Shown here: piece by piece, positions 8,987-17,469 of the stretch
Layout of the letters: every line of letters begins with the position of its first letter
How positions within the stretch are numbered: position 1 is the stretch's first letter
Assembly: GCA_038205135.1 (NCBI GenBank)
Contig: JBBRCF010000001.1
Span: forward strand, 1 to 64,000
Source of the DNA: UBA9554 sp038205135
Lineage (GTDB): Bacteria; Pseudomonadota; Alphaproteobacteria; Rhodobacterales; Rhodobacteraceae
Direction: 5' to 3'
Length of the DNA: 64,000 nt
Notes under the pieces: model-generated
Told to the model about the DNA's origin: nothing
Database searches by the model: none
What the model saw: the letters and a program-made list of their open reading frames with translations, nothing else
Translations under genes and position numbers: made by a program

Positions 8987-9925
8987 TCAAACGGGTGGCG
9001 CGACCTGGACCCAGGCGATTACGGCGGATACGGTCAGGATCGACACGGCGGTCGAAATCAGGATCGATGCCGATACCCGCTGCGGGGCCACGCCGTAATG
9101 CTGCGCCAGAATATAGATGTTGCCCGCCACCGGCAGCGATGCCGCCGCGATCATCACTGACGCGGCATAGGGTTCGACCGGAAACAGCACCAGCGCCGCC
9201 AGCGCGACAAATGCGGGGTGCAGCACCAGTTTGCAAAACGACAGCCAGCCCGCGATCTGCATCCGTTCGGCGGATTTCGACGCCAGCGATGCGCCGATGG
9301 CAAACAGCGCGCCGGGCGTGGCGGCGGCACCCAGCGTGGTGACGAATTCATTTATCGGCGTGGCCAATGGGATGCCGGTGGACGACCATGTCAGCCCCAA
9401 CACGATCGCCACGATCATCGGATTGGTCGCCAGCCCCTTGCCCACGGTGAACAGGATACGAAACGACATCCGGCCATCGCGCGCCCCGGTGATCAGGATC
9501 ACGATCAGCGATCCGAACACGATCAGATCGACCGCCAGCACCATCATCACATGGCCGACCGCCTGTTCACCCAGCAGCAGCGCCAGCATCGGGATGCCCA
9601 GAAACCCCACGTTGCCGATGGCCGCGCATTGGCCTTCGATCGCGGCCTCTTCGACTCGCAAGCCGCGCAGGAACGCTACCGCCATGGCAATGCCATAGAC
9701 GAACGCCGTGCCCCACAGATAGGCAGTCAGAAACCGCAGATCGACCAGTTCACCCAGCGACAGGTTGGCGGAAAACCGGAACAGCATCGCCGACAGGGCA
9801 AAGTAGAACACGAATTTGGTGACAGCCGCCGTAGCCTCTGCCGAAAAGAACCGCGTCTTTCCCGCAAGGTAACCCACGCCGATCAGCGCGAAAAACGGCA
9901 GGGTTTTCAGCAGCACCTCGATCAT
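8987..9925 (-). CDS. AEC-family transporter (auxin efflux carrier type)
   Basis: A 312-residue membrane protein with about ten hydrophobic helices in two halves, starting FFALIGVGYLAGK, the usual AEC N-terminus. The central hydrophilic loop and the crossover helix with GNVGFLGIPML are typical of bacterial members (MleP/MdcF-like), which export or exchange small organic anions such as malate or malonate. The substrate is not evident. It lies 48 bases upstream of fghA on the same strand and could share its transcript. Confidence 0.88.
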   Translation of the reverse strand: MIEVLLKTLPFFALIGVGYLAGKTRFFSAEATAAVTKFVFYFALSAMLFRFSANLSLGELVDLRFLTAYLWGTAFVYGIAMAVAFLRGLRVEEAAIEGQCAAIGNVGFLGIPMLALLLGEQAVGHVMMVLAVDLIVFGSLIVILITGARDGRMSFRILFTVGKGLATNPMIVAIVLGLTWSSTGIPLATPINEFVTTLGAAATPGALFAIGASLASKSAERMQIAGWLSFCKLVLHPAFVALAALVLFPVEPYAASVMIAAASLPVAGNIYILAQHYGVAPQRVSASILISTAVSILTVSAVIAWVQVAPPV

Positions 9926-9975
9926 GCTGTCTTGGTAACACGGGGGCGCGCGAGGTCAATGGCGCCCCCGCCGGA

Positions 9976-10662
9976 TCACGCTTTTGGCGCGTTCAACAGC
10001 CCGCTGCGGAACAGCACGCCCGCCGCTACGCCGCCCAACACGGGCGCCAGCACGAACATCCAGACCTGCGCCAGCGCATTGCCGCCCACCACGACGGCCG
10101 GCCCGATCGACCGCGCCGGGTTTACCGACACGCCGGTGATGTTGATCCCGACCAGATGGATCACCACCAGCGTCAGGCCGATGGCCAGCCCCGCCATGGC
10201 CGATGGCGCCCCGGCGCCAGTGGACCCAAGGATCACGGTCACGAACAGGAAGGTCGCGACCATTTCAAACACAAAGGCAGCGATCAGGCTGTATTCGCCC
10301 AGATACCCGGGCCCCCAGCCGTTCTGGCCCAGCCCGTTTGCGGCGACCTCGTAGCCCGTCTTGCCCGACGCGATCAGGGCCAGTACCAGCGCCGCCGCAA
10401 TCGCGCCCGCGATCTGCCCGCCGATGTAACCGATGGCCTCGGACACGCCCATCCGCCCGGCGGCGACCACGCCCAGCGTGACGGCAGGGTTGATGTGACA
10501 GCCCGACACCGGCCCGATGCCATAGGCCATCCCGATCAACGCAAGCCCGAAAGCAAAACTGATCCCGGTCAGCCCGATGTCCGCACCGGCAATCACCGCT
10601 GCACCGCAGCCGAACAGGACCAGCGTGAAGGTGCCGATGAACTCGGCAAGGATTTTCTGCAT
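9976..10662 (-). CDS. aqpZ: Aquaporin Z
   Basis: A 228-residue MIP-family channel with six helices and both pore NPA motifs: HINPAVTLG in the first half and SVNPARSIGP in the second. The Arg directly after the second NPA and the His/Cys context fit a water-selective aquaporin rather than a glycerol channel. It starts MQKILAEFIGTF, the usual AqpZ opening. An unspecific adenine/thymine-rich leader lies upstream. It appears to be a single-gene unit between the pnp terminator and the AEC gene. Confidence 0.93.
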   Translation of the reverse strand: MQKILAEFIGTFTLVLFGCGAAVIAGADIGLTGISFAFGLALIGMAYGIGPVSGCHINPAVTLGVVAAGRMGVSEAIGYIGGQIAGAIAAALVLALIASGKTGYEVAANGLGQNGWGPGYLGEYSLIAAFVFEMVATFLFVTVILGSTGAGAPSAMAGLAIGLTLVVIHLVGINITGVSVNPARSIGPAVVVGGNALAQVWMFVLAPVLGGVAAGVLFRSGLLNAPKA

Positions 10663-10773
10663 GATGATAAAATTCCCTCTTTAACAACCCGAAGCCCGGG
10701 CGAGGCAGATCATGCCATCCTCCCACGATCCGGAAACGGGGAATTCACGCTGCGCGGTCCCTGCCGCGCCAGC

Positions 10774-10806
10774 AAAAAAGGCCCCGGCGTTTCCACCGGG
10801 GCCCTT
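10774..10806 (-). terminator. Rho-independent terminator of pnp
   Basis: Read on the minus strand, GGCCCCGG, loop TGGAAACG-type, CCGGGGCC is followed directly by six T residues. It starts about 20 bases after the pnp stop codon. The stem is perfect over eight pairs. Confidence 0.9.
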
Positions 10807-10826
10807 TGTCACCTAGCGTCAGCCGA

Positions 10827-12962
10827 TCACTCGGCGTTGGCGTCTTCTGTAGTCAGTTCCAGACCTGTGGCCTGATCGACCATCTTCATCGCCAGCCGCA
10901 CCTTGCCGCGCTCGTCAAAGCCCAGCAGTTTGACCCAGACCTCCTGGCCTTCCTTCAGCGCATCCGACGGATGGTTGAGGCGCTTGTTCTCGATCTGGGA
11001 CACATGCACCAGACCGTCACGCTTGCCGAAAAAGTTCACGAAGGCGCCGAAATCGACCAGTTTCACGACCGTGCCCTTGTAGACCTTGCCCATTTCGGGC
11101 TCGGCGACGATGGACCAGATCATGTCATAGGCTTTCTTGATCGCATCGCCGTTCGAGGACGCGATCTTGATCACGCCGTCGTCGTTGATATCGACCTTGG
11201 CGCCCGACAGTTCGACGATCTCGCGGATCACCTTGCCGCCCGACCCGATGACTTCACGGATCTTGTCGGTGGGGATCTGCATCGTCTCGATCCGCGGCGC
11301 ATGGACCGAGAACGCGTTGGCCGAGGTCAGTGCCTTGGACATTTCATGCAGGATATGCAGCCGGCCATCCTTGGCCTGCGACAGCGCCTGCTTCATGATC
11401 GCGGGCGTGATGCCGGCAATCTTGATGTCCATCTGCAACGACGTGATGCCGTTTTCGGTACCAGCCACCTTGAAATCCATGTCGCCGAGGTGATCCTCGT
11501 CGCCCAGAATGTCGGTCAGCACGGCAAAGGAACCGTCTTCTTCGAGGATCAGACCCATGGCGACGCCCGCCACCGGGGCTTTCAGCGGAACACCCGCATC
11601 CATCATTGCCAGCGATCCACCGCAAACCGACGCCATCGAGGAGGACCCGTTCGATTCGGTGATCTCGGACACCACGCGTACGGTGTAGGGGAAGTCGGTC
11701 GGGGCCGGCAACACGGCCTGCAACGCACGCCATGCCAGCTTGCCATGGCCGATTTCACGCCGTCCCGGTCCCGACACGCGACCAACCTCGCCGACCGAAT
11801 AGGGCGGGAAGTTGTAATGCAGCATGAAGTTTTCGCGGTAGTTGCCGTGCAATGCATCGATGATCTGTTCATCGTCGCCCGTACCCAGCGTGGTGACGAC
11901 CAGCGCCTGAGTTTCGCCGCGGGTAAACAGCGACGACCCGTGAGTGCGCGGCAGCACGCCGGTTTCACAGACGATCGGGCGAACGGTGGTTGTGTCGCGC
12001 CCGTCGATGCGACGGCCATTTTTCACCACGTCGCCACGCAGCACGGCGGCTTCCAGCTTCTTGATCGCCGGGCCGAGGTTCGAATCGGCCAGTTGATCGG
12101 CGGTCATCGCAGCCTTGATCGCGTCCTTGGCAGCGCCCAGCGCGGTCACGCGGTCCTGCTTGTCGCGGATGGCATAGGCCCCGCGCATCGCATCTTCGCC
12201 CGCCGCTTTGACGGCTGCATACAGATTGGAATAATCCGGTGCAGAAAAGTCGAACGGTTCCTTGGCAGAGGATTCGGCCAGTTCGATGATCAGGTCGATC
12301 ACCGGCTGCATCTGTTCATGCGCGAACACCACGGCGCCCAGCATTTCATCCTCGGACAGCTCGTAAGCCTCGGATTCGACCATCATAACGGCGTCTTTGG
12401 TGCCGGCGACGACCAGATCCAGCCGCTGTTCCGGGTTGGCGCGCAGCTTGGTCATGTCATCGCAGGACGGGTTCAGCACATAGGCCCCGTGGGCAAAGCC
12501 GACGCGGGCACAAGCAATCGGGCCACGGAATGGCGCGCCGGAAATCGTCAGCGCGGCCGACGCGGCGATCATCGCCACGATATCAGGGTCATTGACCAGA
12601 TCATGCGACAGAACGGTGCACATGATCAGCACTTCGTTCTTGAAGCCTTCGACGAACAGCGGGCGGATCGGCCGGTCGATCAGGCGCGCGGTCAGCGTTT
12701 CCTTTTCGGTCGGGCGCGCTTCGCGCTTGAAGAACCCGCCGGGAACCTTGCCCGCCGCATAGTATTTTTCCTGATAATGCACGGTCAGCGGAAAGAAATC
12801 CTGCCCCGGCTTTTGTTCCTTGGCAAAGGTCACGTTCGCCATCACGCTGGTTTCGCCCAGCGTGGCGATGACGGTGCCATCGGCCTGACGGGCAATCTTG
12901 CCCGTTTCCAGCGTGAGCATCTCATTGCCCCACTGGATGGATTTTTTGACTTCGTTGAACAT
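10827..12962 (-). CDS. pnp: Polyribonucleotide nucleotidyltransferase (PNPase)
   Basis: A 711-residue enzyme with the full PNPase layout: two RNase PH-like domains (the second with GDDEQIIDALHG and the YNFPPYSVGE block), an alpha-helical linker, a KH domain (IREVIGSGGKVIREI, about residues 560-575) and a C-terminal S1 domain (KGTVVKLVDFGAFVNFFGKRDG, seen in parts). It degrades RNA 3' to 5' by phosphorolysis and is part of the RNA degradosome in many proteobacteria. The leader contains a strong hairpin (see 12978-13006). It lies downstream of rpsO as usual, but with bciA between. Confidence 0.97.
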   Translation of the reverse strand: MFNEVKKSIQWGNEMLTLETGKIARQADGTVIATLGETSVMANVTFAKEQKPGQDFFPLTVHYQEKYYAAGKVPGGFFKREARPTEKETLTARLIDRPIRPLFVEGFKNEVLIMCTVLSHDLVNDPDIVAMIAASAALTISGAPFRGPIACARVGFAHGAYVLNPSCDDMTKLRANPEQRLDLVVAGTKDAVMMVESEAYELSEDEMLGAVVFAHEQMQPVIDLIIELAESSAKEPFDFSAPDYSNLYAAVKAAGEDAMRGAYAIRDKQDRVTALGAAKDAIKAAMTADQLADSNLGPAIKKLEAAVLRGDVVKNGRRIDGRDTTTVRPIVCETGVLPRTHGSSLFTRGETQALVVTTLGTGDDEQIIDALHGNYRENFMLHYNFPPYSVGEVGRVSGPGRREIGHGKLAWRALQAVLPAPTDFPYTVRVVSEITESNGSSSMASVCGGSLAMMDAGVPLKAPVAGVAMGLILEEDGSFAVLTDILGDEDHLGDMDFKVAGTENGITSLQMDIKIAGITPAIMKQALSQAKDGRLHILHEMSKALTSANAFSVHAPRIETMQIPTDKIREVIGSGGKVIREIVELSGAKVDINDDGVIKIASSNGDAIKKAYDMIWSIVAEPEMGKVYKGTVVKLVDFGAFVNFFGKRDGLVHVSQIENKRLNHPSDALKEGQEVWVKLLGFDERGKVRLAMKMVDQATGLELTTEDANAE

Positions 12963-12977
12963 CTATCGTTTCCTCAT

Positions 12978-13006
12978 GGAGCTACTCCCGGCCCTCCGGG
13001 TGCTCC
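12978..13006 (-). promoter_or_regulatory. Hairpin in the pnp leader
   Basis: The leader between bciA and pnp has an interrupted inverted repeat: GGAGC, bulge, CCCGG, four-base loop, CCGGG, bulge, GCTCC, about 15 bases before the pnp start. In enterobacteria the pnp leader hairpin is cut by RNase III and lets PNPase repress itself; a similar role here is inferred from position only. Confidence 0.45.
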
Positions 13007-13140
13007 GTTTGCATGGCGGCCCCATTGCCGCCGCCCCCCGAATCCTTCGCATGCGCCCGGGGGCATGGACTCACGTCGCAGATCGTCGCGCCTTACAGGA
13101 AAACGGCTGGGTTGGAAAGCGGCGGGTTCTGCACCTGCAT

Positions 13141-14097
13141 TCAGAACACCTTGTGCGCCCCGCGATCATCGGCGGCGTCACCGCGCAGGATCGCGGCGTA
13201 GTGATCCGCCAGCGTGTCGGTGCCAAACTCTGGCGTCGCACCTGCGTCATACCGTCCGGTGGCAGGATCCAGCACCAGCATGGATTCGGTGGCGTAATAG
13301 CGCCCGATGCGTGCCAGTTCCGCCTTGGCCTTTATGGCGCGCGACAGACGGCCCAGCACCGACAGCAGACCAATGATGCCATCCATCAACGCGATTGGCA
13401 CCTGTTTGACCTTCACCGGCTGTCCCGTCAGCCGTTCCAGCAGCATCACCTGATCGCGGGACGTGATCGCGGGGCCGGGGCCGCCGATGGGAAGGATACG
13501 GTCATGGGTGGCGGGATCCGTCAGGCACAGGGCCAGAAACCGCCCCAGATCCGCATCGGAAATCGGTTTGCAGGCGGTCAGCCGCCCGTCACCGAACACC
13601 AGCCACGGTTTCCCCGCCTGCACCCGCGCCACCTGCCCCGACAGCGATTTGAAGAACGCCGTGGGTCGCACGATGGTCCAATTCAGGGCTGCCGCCTGCA
13701 ATTCGGCCTCGAACGCCAGCTTGGCCTGTTGAAACACCAACAGCGGCTTTTGCACACAGATGGCCGACAGCAGCACGAAATGGCGCACCCCATGCGACAC
13801 TGCCGCCTGCAACGCCCGCGATTGCGCGCGATGGTCGATGGCCCATGCATCATCGGGCGCACCGGTGCGGCTGGCCAGACAGGACACCACCGTGTCGCAG
13901 GGGTGCGCGGCCAGAACCGCCGCCACCGTGCCATCCTGCGTGACATCACCAATCTGCAACGTACAACCCGGTAAGGCGGTGTTGCCGCGTACCAGCGCCA
14001 CCACCCGGTGCCCGGCGGCGACCAGCGCGGCGGCGGTGGCCCGCCCGATTGTGCCGGTGCCGCCCAGTAAAAGCACGGTTTGGGGTGTCTGGGTCAT
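13141..14097 (-). CDS. bciA: Divinyl chlorophyllide a 8-vinyl-reductase (BciA type)
   Basis: A 318-residue atypical SDR protein. The N-terminal NADPH motif is LLGGTGTIGRATA (residues about 10-22). The C-terminus reads GRYYATESMLVLDP...GTDTL-DHYA, which is the characteristic ending of BciA and plant DVR. This enzyme reduces the 8-vinyl group of divinyl (proto)chlorophyllide in bacteriochlorophyll synthesis. The start at 14097 follows GGAGG; an upstream Met at 14121 has no such site. Its position between rpsO and pnp, away from any photosynthesis cluster in this window, is unusual. A general NAD(P)-binding epimerase is the alternative if the C-terminal match misleads. Confidence 0.82.
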   Translation of the reverse strand: MTQTPQTVLLLGGTGTIGRATAAALVAAGHRVVALVRGNTALPGCTLQIGDVTQDGTVAAVLAAHPCDTVVSCLASRTGAPDDAWAIDHRAQSRALQAAVSHGVRHFVLLSAICVQKPLLVFQQAKLAFEAELQAAALNWTIVRPTAFFKSLSGQVARVQAGKPWLVFGDGRLTACKPISDADLGRFLALCLTDPATHDRILPIGGPGPAITSRDQVMLLERLTGQPVKVKQVPIALMDGIIGLLSVLGRLSRAIKAKAELARIGRYYATESMLVLDPATGRYDAGATPEFGTDTLADHYAAILRGDAADDRGAHKVF

Positions 14098-14160
14098 CCG
14101 CGCCTCCGCAACAGAGGTCACAGCCTAGCAAGCCGCGCTCAAATCGCCAGTGCCAACGCA

Positions 14161-14189
14161 AAACGCCCGCCGCAGGTGCGACGGGCGTT
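14161..14189 (-). terminator. Terminator-like hairpin after rpsO
   Basis: On the minus strand AACGCCCG and CGGGCGTT pair around a short GC-rich loop, followed by a few T residues. It begins about 20 bases after the rpsO stop and precedes the bciA ribosome site, so bciA probably depends on read-through or its own promoter. Confidence 0.7.
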
Positions 14190-14210
14190 AGGATCACATG
14201 CCGATCAGTC

Positions 14211-14480
14211 TTAGCGGCGCAGGCCCAGACGTTCGATCAGCGACGCATAGCGCGCGTTATCGCGGGATTTCAGGTAATCCAGCAGCTTGCGGCGCTGGGC
14301 GACCATCATCAGCAGGCCGCGACGGCCATGGTTGTCTTTCTTGTGCATCTTGAAATGTTCGGTCAGCGTCGCGATACGCGACGACAGGATTGCAACCTGC
14401 ACTTCGGGCGAGCCGGTGTCGCCTGTCTTGGTTGCGTATTCGGAAATCAGGCGGGCTTTGGTTTCAACGGTGATCGACAT
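14211..14480 (-). CDS. rpsO: 30S ribosomal protein S15
   Basis: An 89-residue protein with the standard S15 sequence: MSITVETKARLISEYATK at the N-terminus, GSPEVQVAILSSRI, the H-KDNHGRRGLL motif that contacts 16S rRNA, and the ending RLGLRR. Length is exactly the family norm. It has its own hairpin terminator. In many bacteria rpsO and pnp are co-transcribed; here they are separated by bciA. Confidence 0.98.
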   Translation of the reverse strand: MSITVETKARLISEYATKTGDTGSPEVQVAILSSRIATLTEHFKMHKKDNHGRRGLLMMVAQRRKLLDYLKSRDNARYASLIERLGLRR

Positions 14481-14727
14481 CGGGGTCTCCTGTCGGTTCG
14501 GGTTTGGGCCACAGCCGGGATGTCGTCCAGCAGGGTCCGGCCCCGCATGGTTGGCGGGGATGGCGGCTATTAGGGGAAATAGCCCGAAAAGGAAAGGCGA
14601 TTCGCACCGGTTGATTGTTGCGGGTCACAGCGTTTCCGATGATCGGACGCCCGTCAATGAGTGCGGCCGTGGTCGCGGGCGTGTTTGCGCTGTCGCTGAT
14701 TTGAACCGCCGGGTCGGTCGGGCCGGA

Positions 14728-15624
14728 TCAGACCTGCACCAGCCGCACCGCTGCCGTGTCCAATACGGCCAGACCCGGAAAGGCCGCGATCATATGACCA
14801 TCCGCCCACAGCGTGGCCCCTTCGGGCCCGGTTTGCAGGGTCAGCACCGGGATGGCGCCGGCATGCATCATCACCAGTTCATCGGCCTCGCTGTCAAAAT
14901 CATCGATGATCACCGGCGCGGCACTGTCGGCGCGCAAGTGAAACGCATCTGCGCCCGTGCCGCCATTCAGCCAATCGTCGGCCCCGCCGACCAGGGTATC
15001 CGCGCCGTCGCCGCCGTTCAGATAGTCGCGCAGGGCGTCATCGCCACCCGTCAGGCTGTCATCGCCCGAACCACCGAACAGGGTGTCGGCCCCATCGTCA
15101 CCCGCCAGCGTGTCATCACCGAAATTGCCGTGCAGCGCGTCGTCACCCGCGCCGCCAGCCAGCACATCATCATCCGCCCCGCCCGACAGGATATCAGCGC
15201 CGTCATCCCCCAGCAGGGTATCGTCACCGAACCCGCCTGCCAGACTGTCATCCCCGGCTCCGCCCGACATTTCATCGGCACCGTCGCCCCCGGCCAACGT
15301 GTCGTTGCCATCGTCGCCGGTGATCGTGTCGGCGCCCGCCATGCCATGCAGGTCGTCGTCACCTGCCCCGCCGGACAGATTGTCCGCACCGTCGTAGCCG
15401 GCGATCTGATCTTCGCCATCGCCCCCGGCCAGCAGGTCGTCACCGGGCGTTCCGGTCAAGGTGTCGTTACCATTCAGCCCGCCATCGCTGTCAATATCCC
15501 CGTCAATTTCAACGTCAGGATCACTGCCGGCAGGGTCGGACGGCGATTTTGTGAACAGATCCGACAGGTCTGCAACCGCCATGCCGGCAACGAACAGGCC
15601 CAGAAACCCTGCGAGGAACAGCAT
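14728..15624 (-). CDS. Membrane-anchored RTX calcium-binding protein
   Basis: A 298-residue protein. Residues 1-20 form a hydrophobic helix (LFLAGFLGLFVAGMAVA) that is either a signal or an anchor. An acidic linker leads to about 15 RTX nonapeptides of the form GGxGxDxLx between residues about 52 and 225, predicted to fold into a Ca2+-binding beta-roll. The C-terminal 70 residues (DDFDSEADELVM) resemble the cap after RTX blocks. No enzymatic domain is seen. It is placed between the DUF5665-like gene and rpsO and breaks the usual truB-rpsO order. The antisense frame across the repeats is open but is an artefact of the repeat codons. Confidence 0.87.
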   Translation of the reverse strand: MLFLAGFLGLFVAGMAVADLSDLFTKSPSDPAGSDPDVEIDGDIDSDGGLNGNDTLTGTPGDDLLAGGDGEDQIAGYDGADNLSGGAGDDDLHGMAGADTITGDDGNDTLAGGDGADEMSGGAGDDSLAGGFGDDTLLGDDGADILSGGADDDVLAGGAGDDALHGNFGDDTLAGDDGADTLFGGSGDDSLTGGDDALRDYLNGGDGADTLVGGADDWLNGGTGADAFHLRADSAAPVIIDDFDSEADELVMMHAGAIPVLTLQTGPEGATLWADGHMIAAFPGLAVLDTAAVRLVQV

Positions 15625-15728
15625 GGACCACGCTCCTAATCACGACACGCCAGCGTCACGATAACCACGTTTCGCAATGGTTGGGCAAAGCCTGACTGGA
15701 AAATTGGTTAACCGATACGAACGGTGCG

Positions 15729-15983
15729 TTACTGACGCGCGCGGTTGATTTCGTCGACGATGCGGACGGCCCATTGGCCGATCAGCGGCAGGAATTCGAA
15801 CTGCGCCACCCACCAGCCCAGAATTGACACCAACAGTGACGCGCCCAGCACCGACCCCAGACCAAAAGCAAGCCCGCGCATCAGGTTCGTTCCCAGCATC
15901 CGCAGGAATTTTTCGCGCCGGTTCAACAGCGCTACCTCGGCGGTCAGCCGGTCAAGCGCAGCGCGCAAATCATCATCTGGCAT
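15729..15983 (-). CDS. DUF5665-like small membrane protein
   Basis: An 84-residue protein. Residues 1-35 form a charged, probably coiled helix (DLRAALDRLTAEVALLNRRE), followed by FLRMLGTNLMRGLAFGLGSVLGASLLVSILGWW (seen as one hydrophobic span) and a short amphipathic tail. This matches the outline of DUF5665 proteins, whose function is unknown. The start at 15983 lies inside the end of the DUF1643 gene, with GGAGG placed in its last codons, so the two are translationally coupled. Confidence 0.75.
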   Translation of the reverse strand: MPDDDLRAALDRLTAEVALLNRREKFLRMLGTNLMRGLAFGLGSVLGASLLVSILGWWVAQFEFLPLIGQWAVRIVDEINRARQ

Positions 15984-16497
15984 AGTGGCCTCCGAACCAG
16001 GGCAGGGGCTGTTGCGCATAGGCGACATACAGCGGGTGGCGCGGGTGGGCGTCCTGTGTCAGGCCCAGATGATGCACCGCGCAGCCGCTGTCGCGCAACA
16101 GCCGTTCTACCGTCGCGCCGCGCCCCAGATGTGCGCCATGCGTGCCCCAGGCGGCAACGATGGTGTCGGCCCAGGTGGTGCTGCCATGAATCGCGGCGTC
16201 ATTGCCGGGCCCAACGGGATCGGTGGCGGCGCGCATCGCGCGTGGATCGGTGTCGCGCCAGGCAAAGATGTTCGTCACCCGAAACCCGCCAAACCCAAGC
16301 GCCCGCGCCCGGCGTTCGCAGCGTTCGACCGTCGGATCATTCTGCGTCTCGGTCGCGGTGGACGGGTTCAGCATGATGAACAGAGCCTTGCGCCCTCCCG
16401 CATCCCACACCCGCGTCAGCAGATAGCGATAGCGTTCGCAGGGCGAATAGACCGCCACAGAATCCGCGTCACCCTTTTGATGGCTTCGGGTGATCAT
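15973..16497 (-). CDS. DUF1643 family protein
   Basis: A 174-residue protein of the DUF1643 family, recognised by the block FIMLNPSTATETQNDPTVERC, of which LNPSTA and DPTVERC are the hallmarks, and by FRVTNIFAWRDTDP. These proteins are small cytosolic proteins of unknown function, sometimes found near mobile DNA. It begins three bases after truB and overlaps the next gene by 11 bases, so it behaves as part of the truB transcript. No catalytic residues can be assigned with confidence. Confidence 0.85.
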   Translation of the reverse strand: MITRSHQKGDADSVAVYSPCERYRYLLTRVWDAGGRKALFIMLNPSTATETQNDPTVERCERRARALGFGGFRVTNIFAWRDTDPRAMRAATDPVGPGNDAAIHGSTTWADTIVAAWGTHGAHLGRGATVERLLRDSGCAVHHLGLTQDAHPRHPLYVAYAQQPLPWFGGHYAR

Positions 16498-16500
16498 CGA

Positions 16501-17406
16501 TCAATCCAGATTGAAAACGCGGGTCGGGTGCAATTCACCGCCCTGCACGCGCCCGATGGCCAGAGGGCGGCCCTGATGGCTGGCCCAGGCCTCGGTGCCC
16601 CATTCGATGCTGTCCAGTATCTGCCCCGGATTGCCATTGCGCAGCCGTGCCGCACCTTCGGCATTGGCGCGCACCTGCGGCAGGTCGGCCAGCGCCGATT
16701 CCAGCGGCAGCACCCGTGCAAACAGGTCCGGAGTGCGCGCCAGCCGGTCCACATCGTCAAGGCTGATGCCCTGTTCGACGCGGAATGGCCCGGCCCAGGT
16801 GCGGCGCAGCCATTGCACGTGCCCCAGACAGCCAAGCATCGCGCCCAAATCGCGCGCGATGGACCGGACGTAGCCGCCCTTGCCGCAGACCATTTCCATC
16901 AACGCGGTATCCGCATCGGGGGTGTCGATCAGGTCCAGCCGTTCGACCCAAAGGTCACGGGCGGCAAGGTCCATCTCGGCGCCTTCGCGGGCCAGATCAT
17001 AGGCGCGCTGGCCGTCCACCTTGACGGCCGATACCTGCGGCGGCACCTGTCGGATGCGGCCGCGGAATGCCGGCAGGGCGTCGGCGATCTGGGCGGGGGT
17101 CGGACGGGTGTCGGATGTGGCCAGAACCGCGCCGGACGCGTCATCGGTGCTGGTCGCCGCGCCCCAGCGTACGGCAAAACGGTAGCATTTCAGCGCATCG
17201 GTGGCATGCGGCACGGTTTTCGTCGCCTCGCCAAGCGCAATCGCCAATACGCCGGTGGCATCGGGGTCCAGAGTTCCGGCATGGCCGGCCTTTTGCGCTT
17301 CCAGCGCCCAGCGCACCTTGTTGACCACGGTGGTCGAGGTGATCCCCGCCGGTTTGTCGATGATCAACCAGCCCGACACCGGATTGCCCTTGCGCTTGCG
17401 GCCCAT
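16501..17406 (-). CDS. truB: tRNA pseudouridine(55) synthase
   Basis: A 301-residue TruB enzyme. The catalytic Asp lies in GTLDPDATG at about residue 47, and the N-terminal SGWLIIDKPAGITS, the RYDLAREG-like motif AYDLAREGAE, and GGYVRSIARDLG (RNA-binding) are all present. It converts U55 to pseudouridine in the T-loop of tRNAs. It heads a minus-strand run that continues with DUF1643 and DUF5665-like genes before rpsO. A further C-terminal PUA-like extension is short. Confidence 0.96.
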   Translation of the reverse strand: MGRKRKGNPVSGWLIIDKPAGITSTTVVNKVRWALEAQKAGHAGTLDPDATGVLAIALGEATKTVPHATDALKCYRFAVRWGAATSTDDASGAVLATSDTRPTPAQIADALPAFRGRIRQVPPQVSAVKVDGQRAYDLAREGAEMDLAARDLWVERLDLIDTPDADTALMEMVCGKGGYVRSIARDLGAMLGCLGHVQWLRRTWAGPFRVEQGISLDDVDRLARTPDLFARVLPLESALADLPQVRANAEGAARLRNGNPGQILDSIEWGTEAWASHQGRPLAIGRVQGGELHPTRVFNLD

Positions 17407-17469
17407 GCACTTGTCCCTCGCGATCAGAGTGCGGGGGTAGCAAGCGTCACCTGAACTGTCAAACCGTCC

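Noticed and set aside
10806..13376. An 856-codon open frame opposite pnp
   Set aside because: Antisense shadow produced by high GC and pnp codon use; low-complexity His/Gln/Arg-rich translation, no domain, while the opposite strand is unmistakable PNPase.
15051..15443. Open frames on both strands across the RTX repeats
   Set aside because: Repeated codons of the RTX gene create open frames in other registers; only the minus frame 14728-15624 gives a sensible protein.
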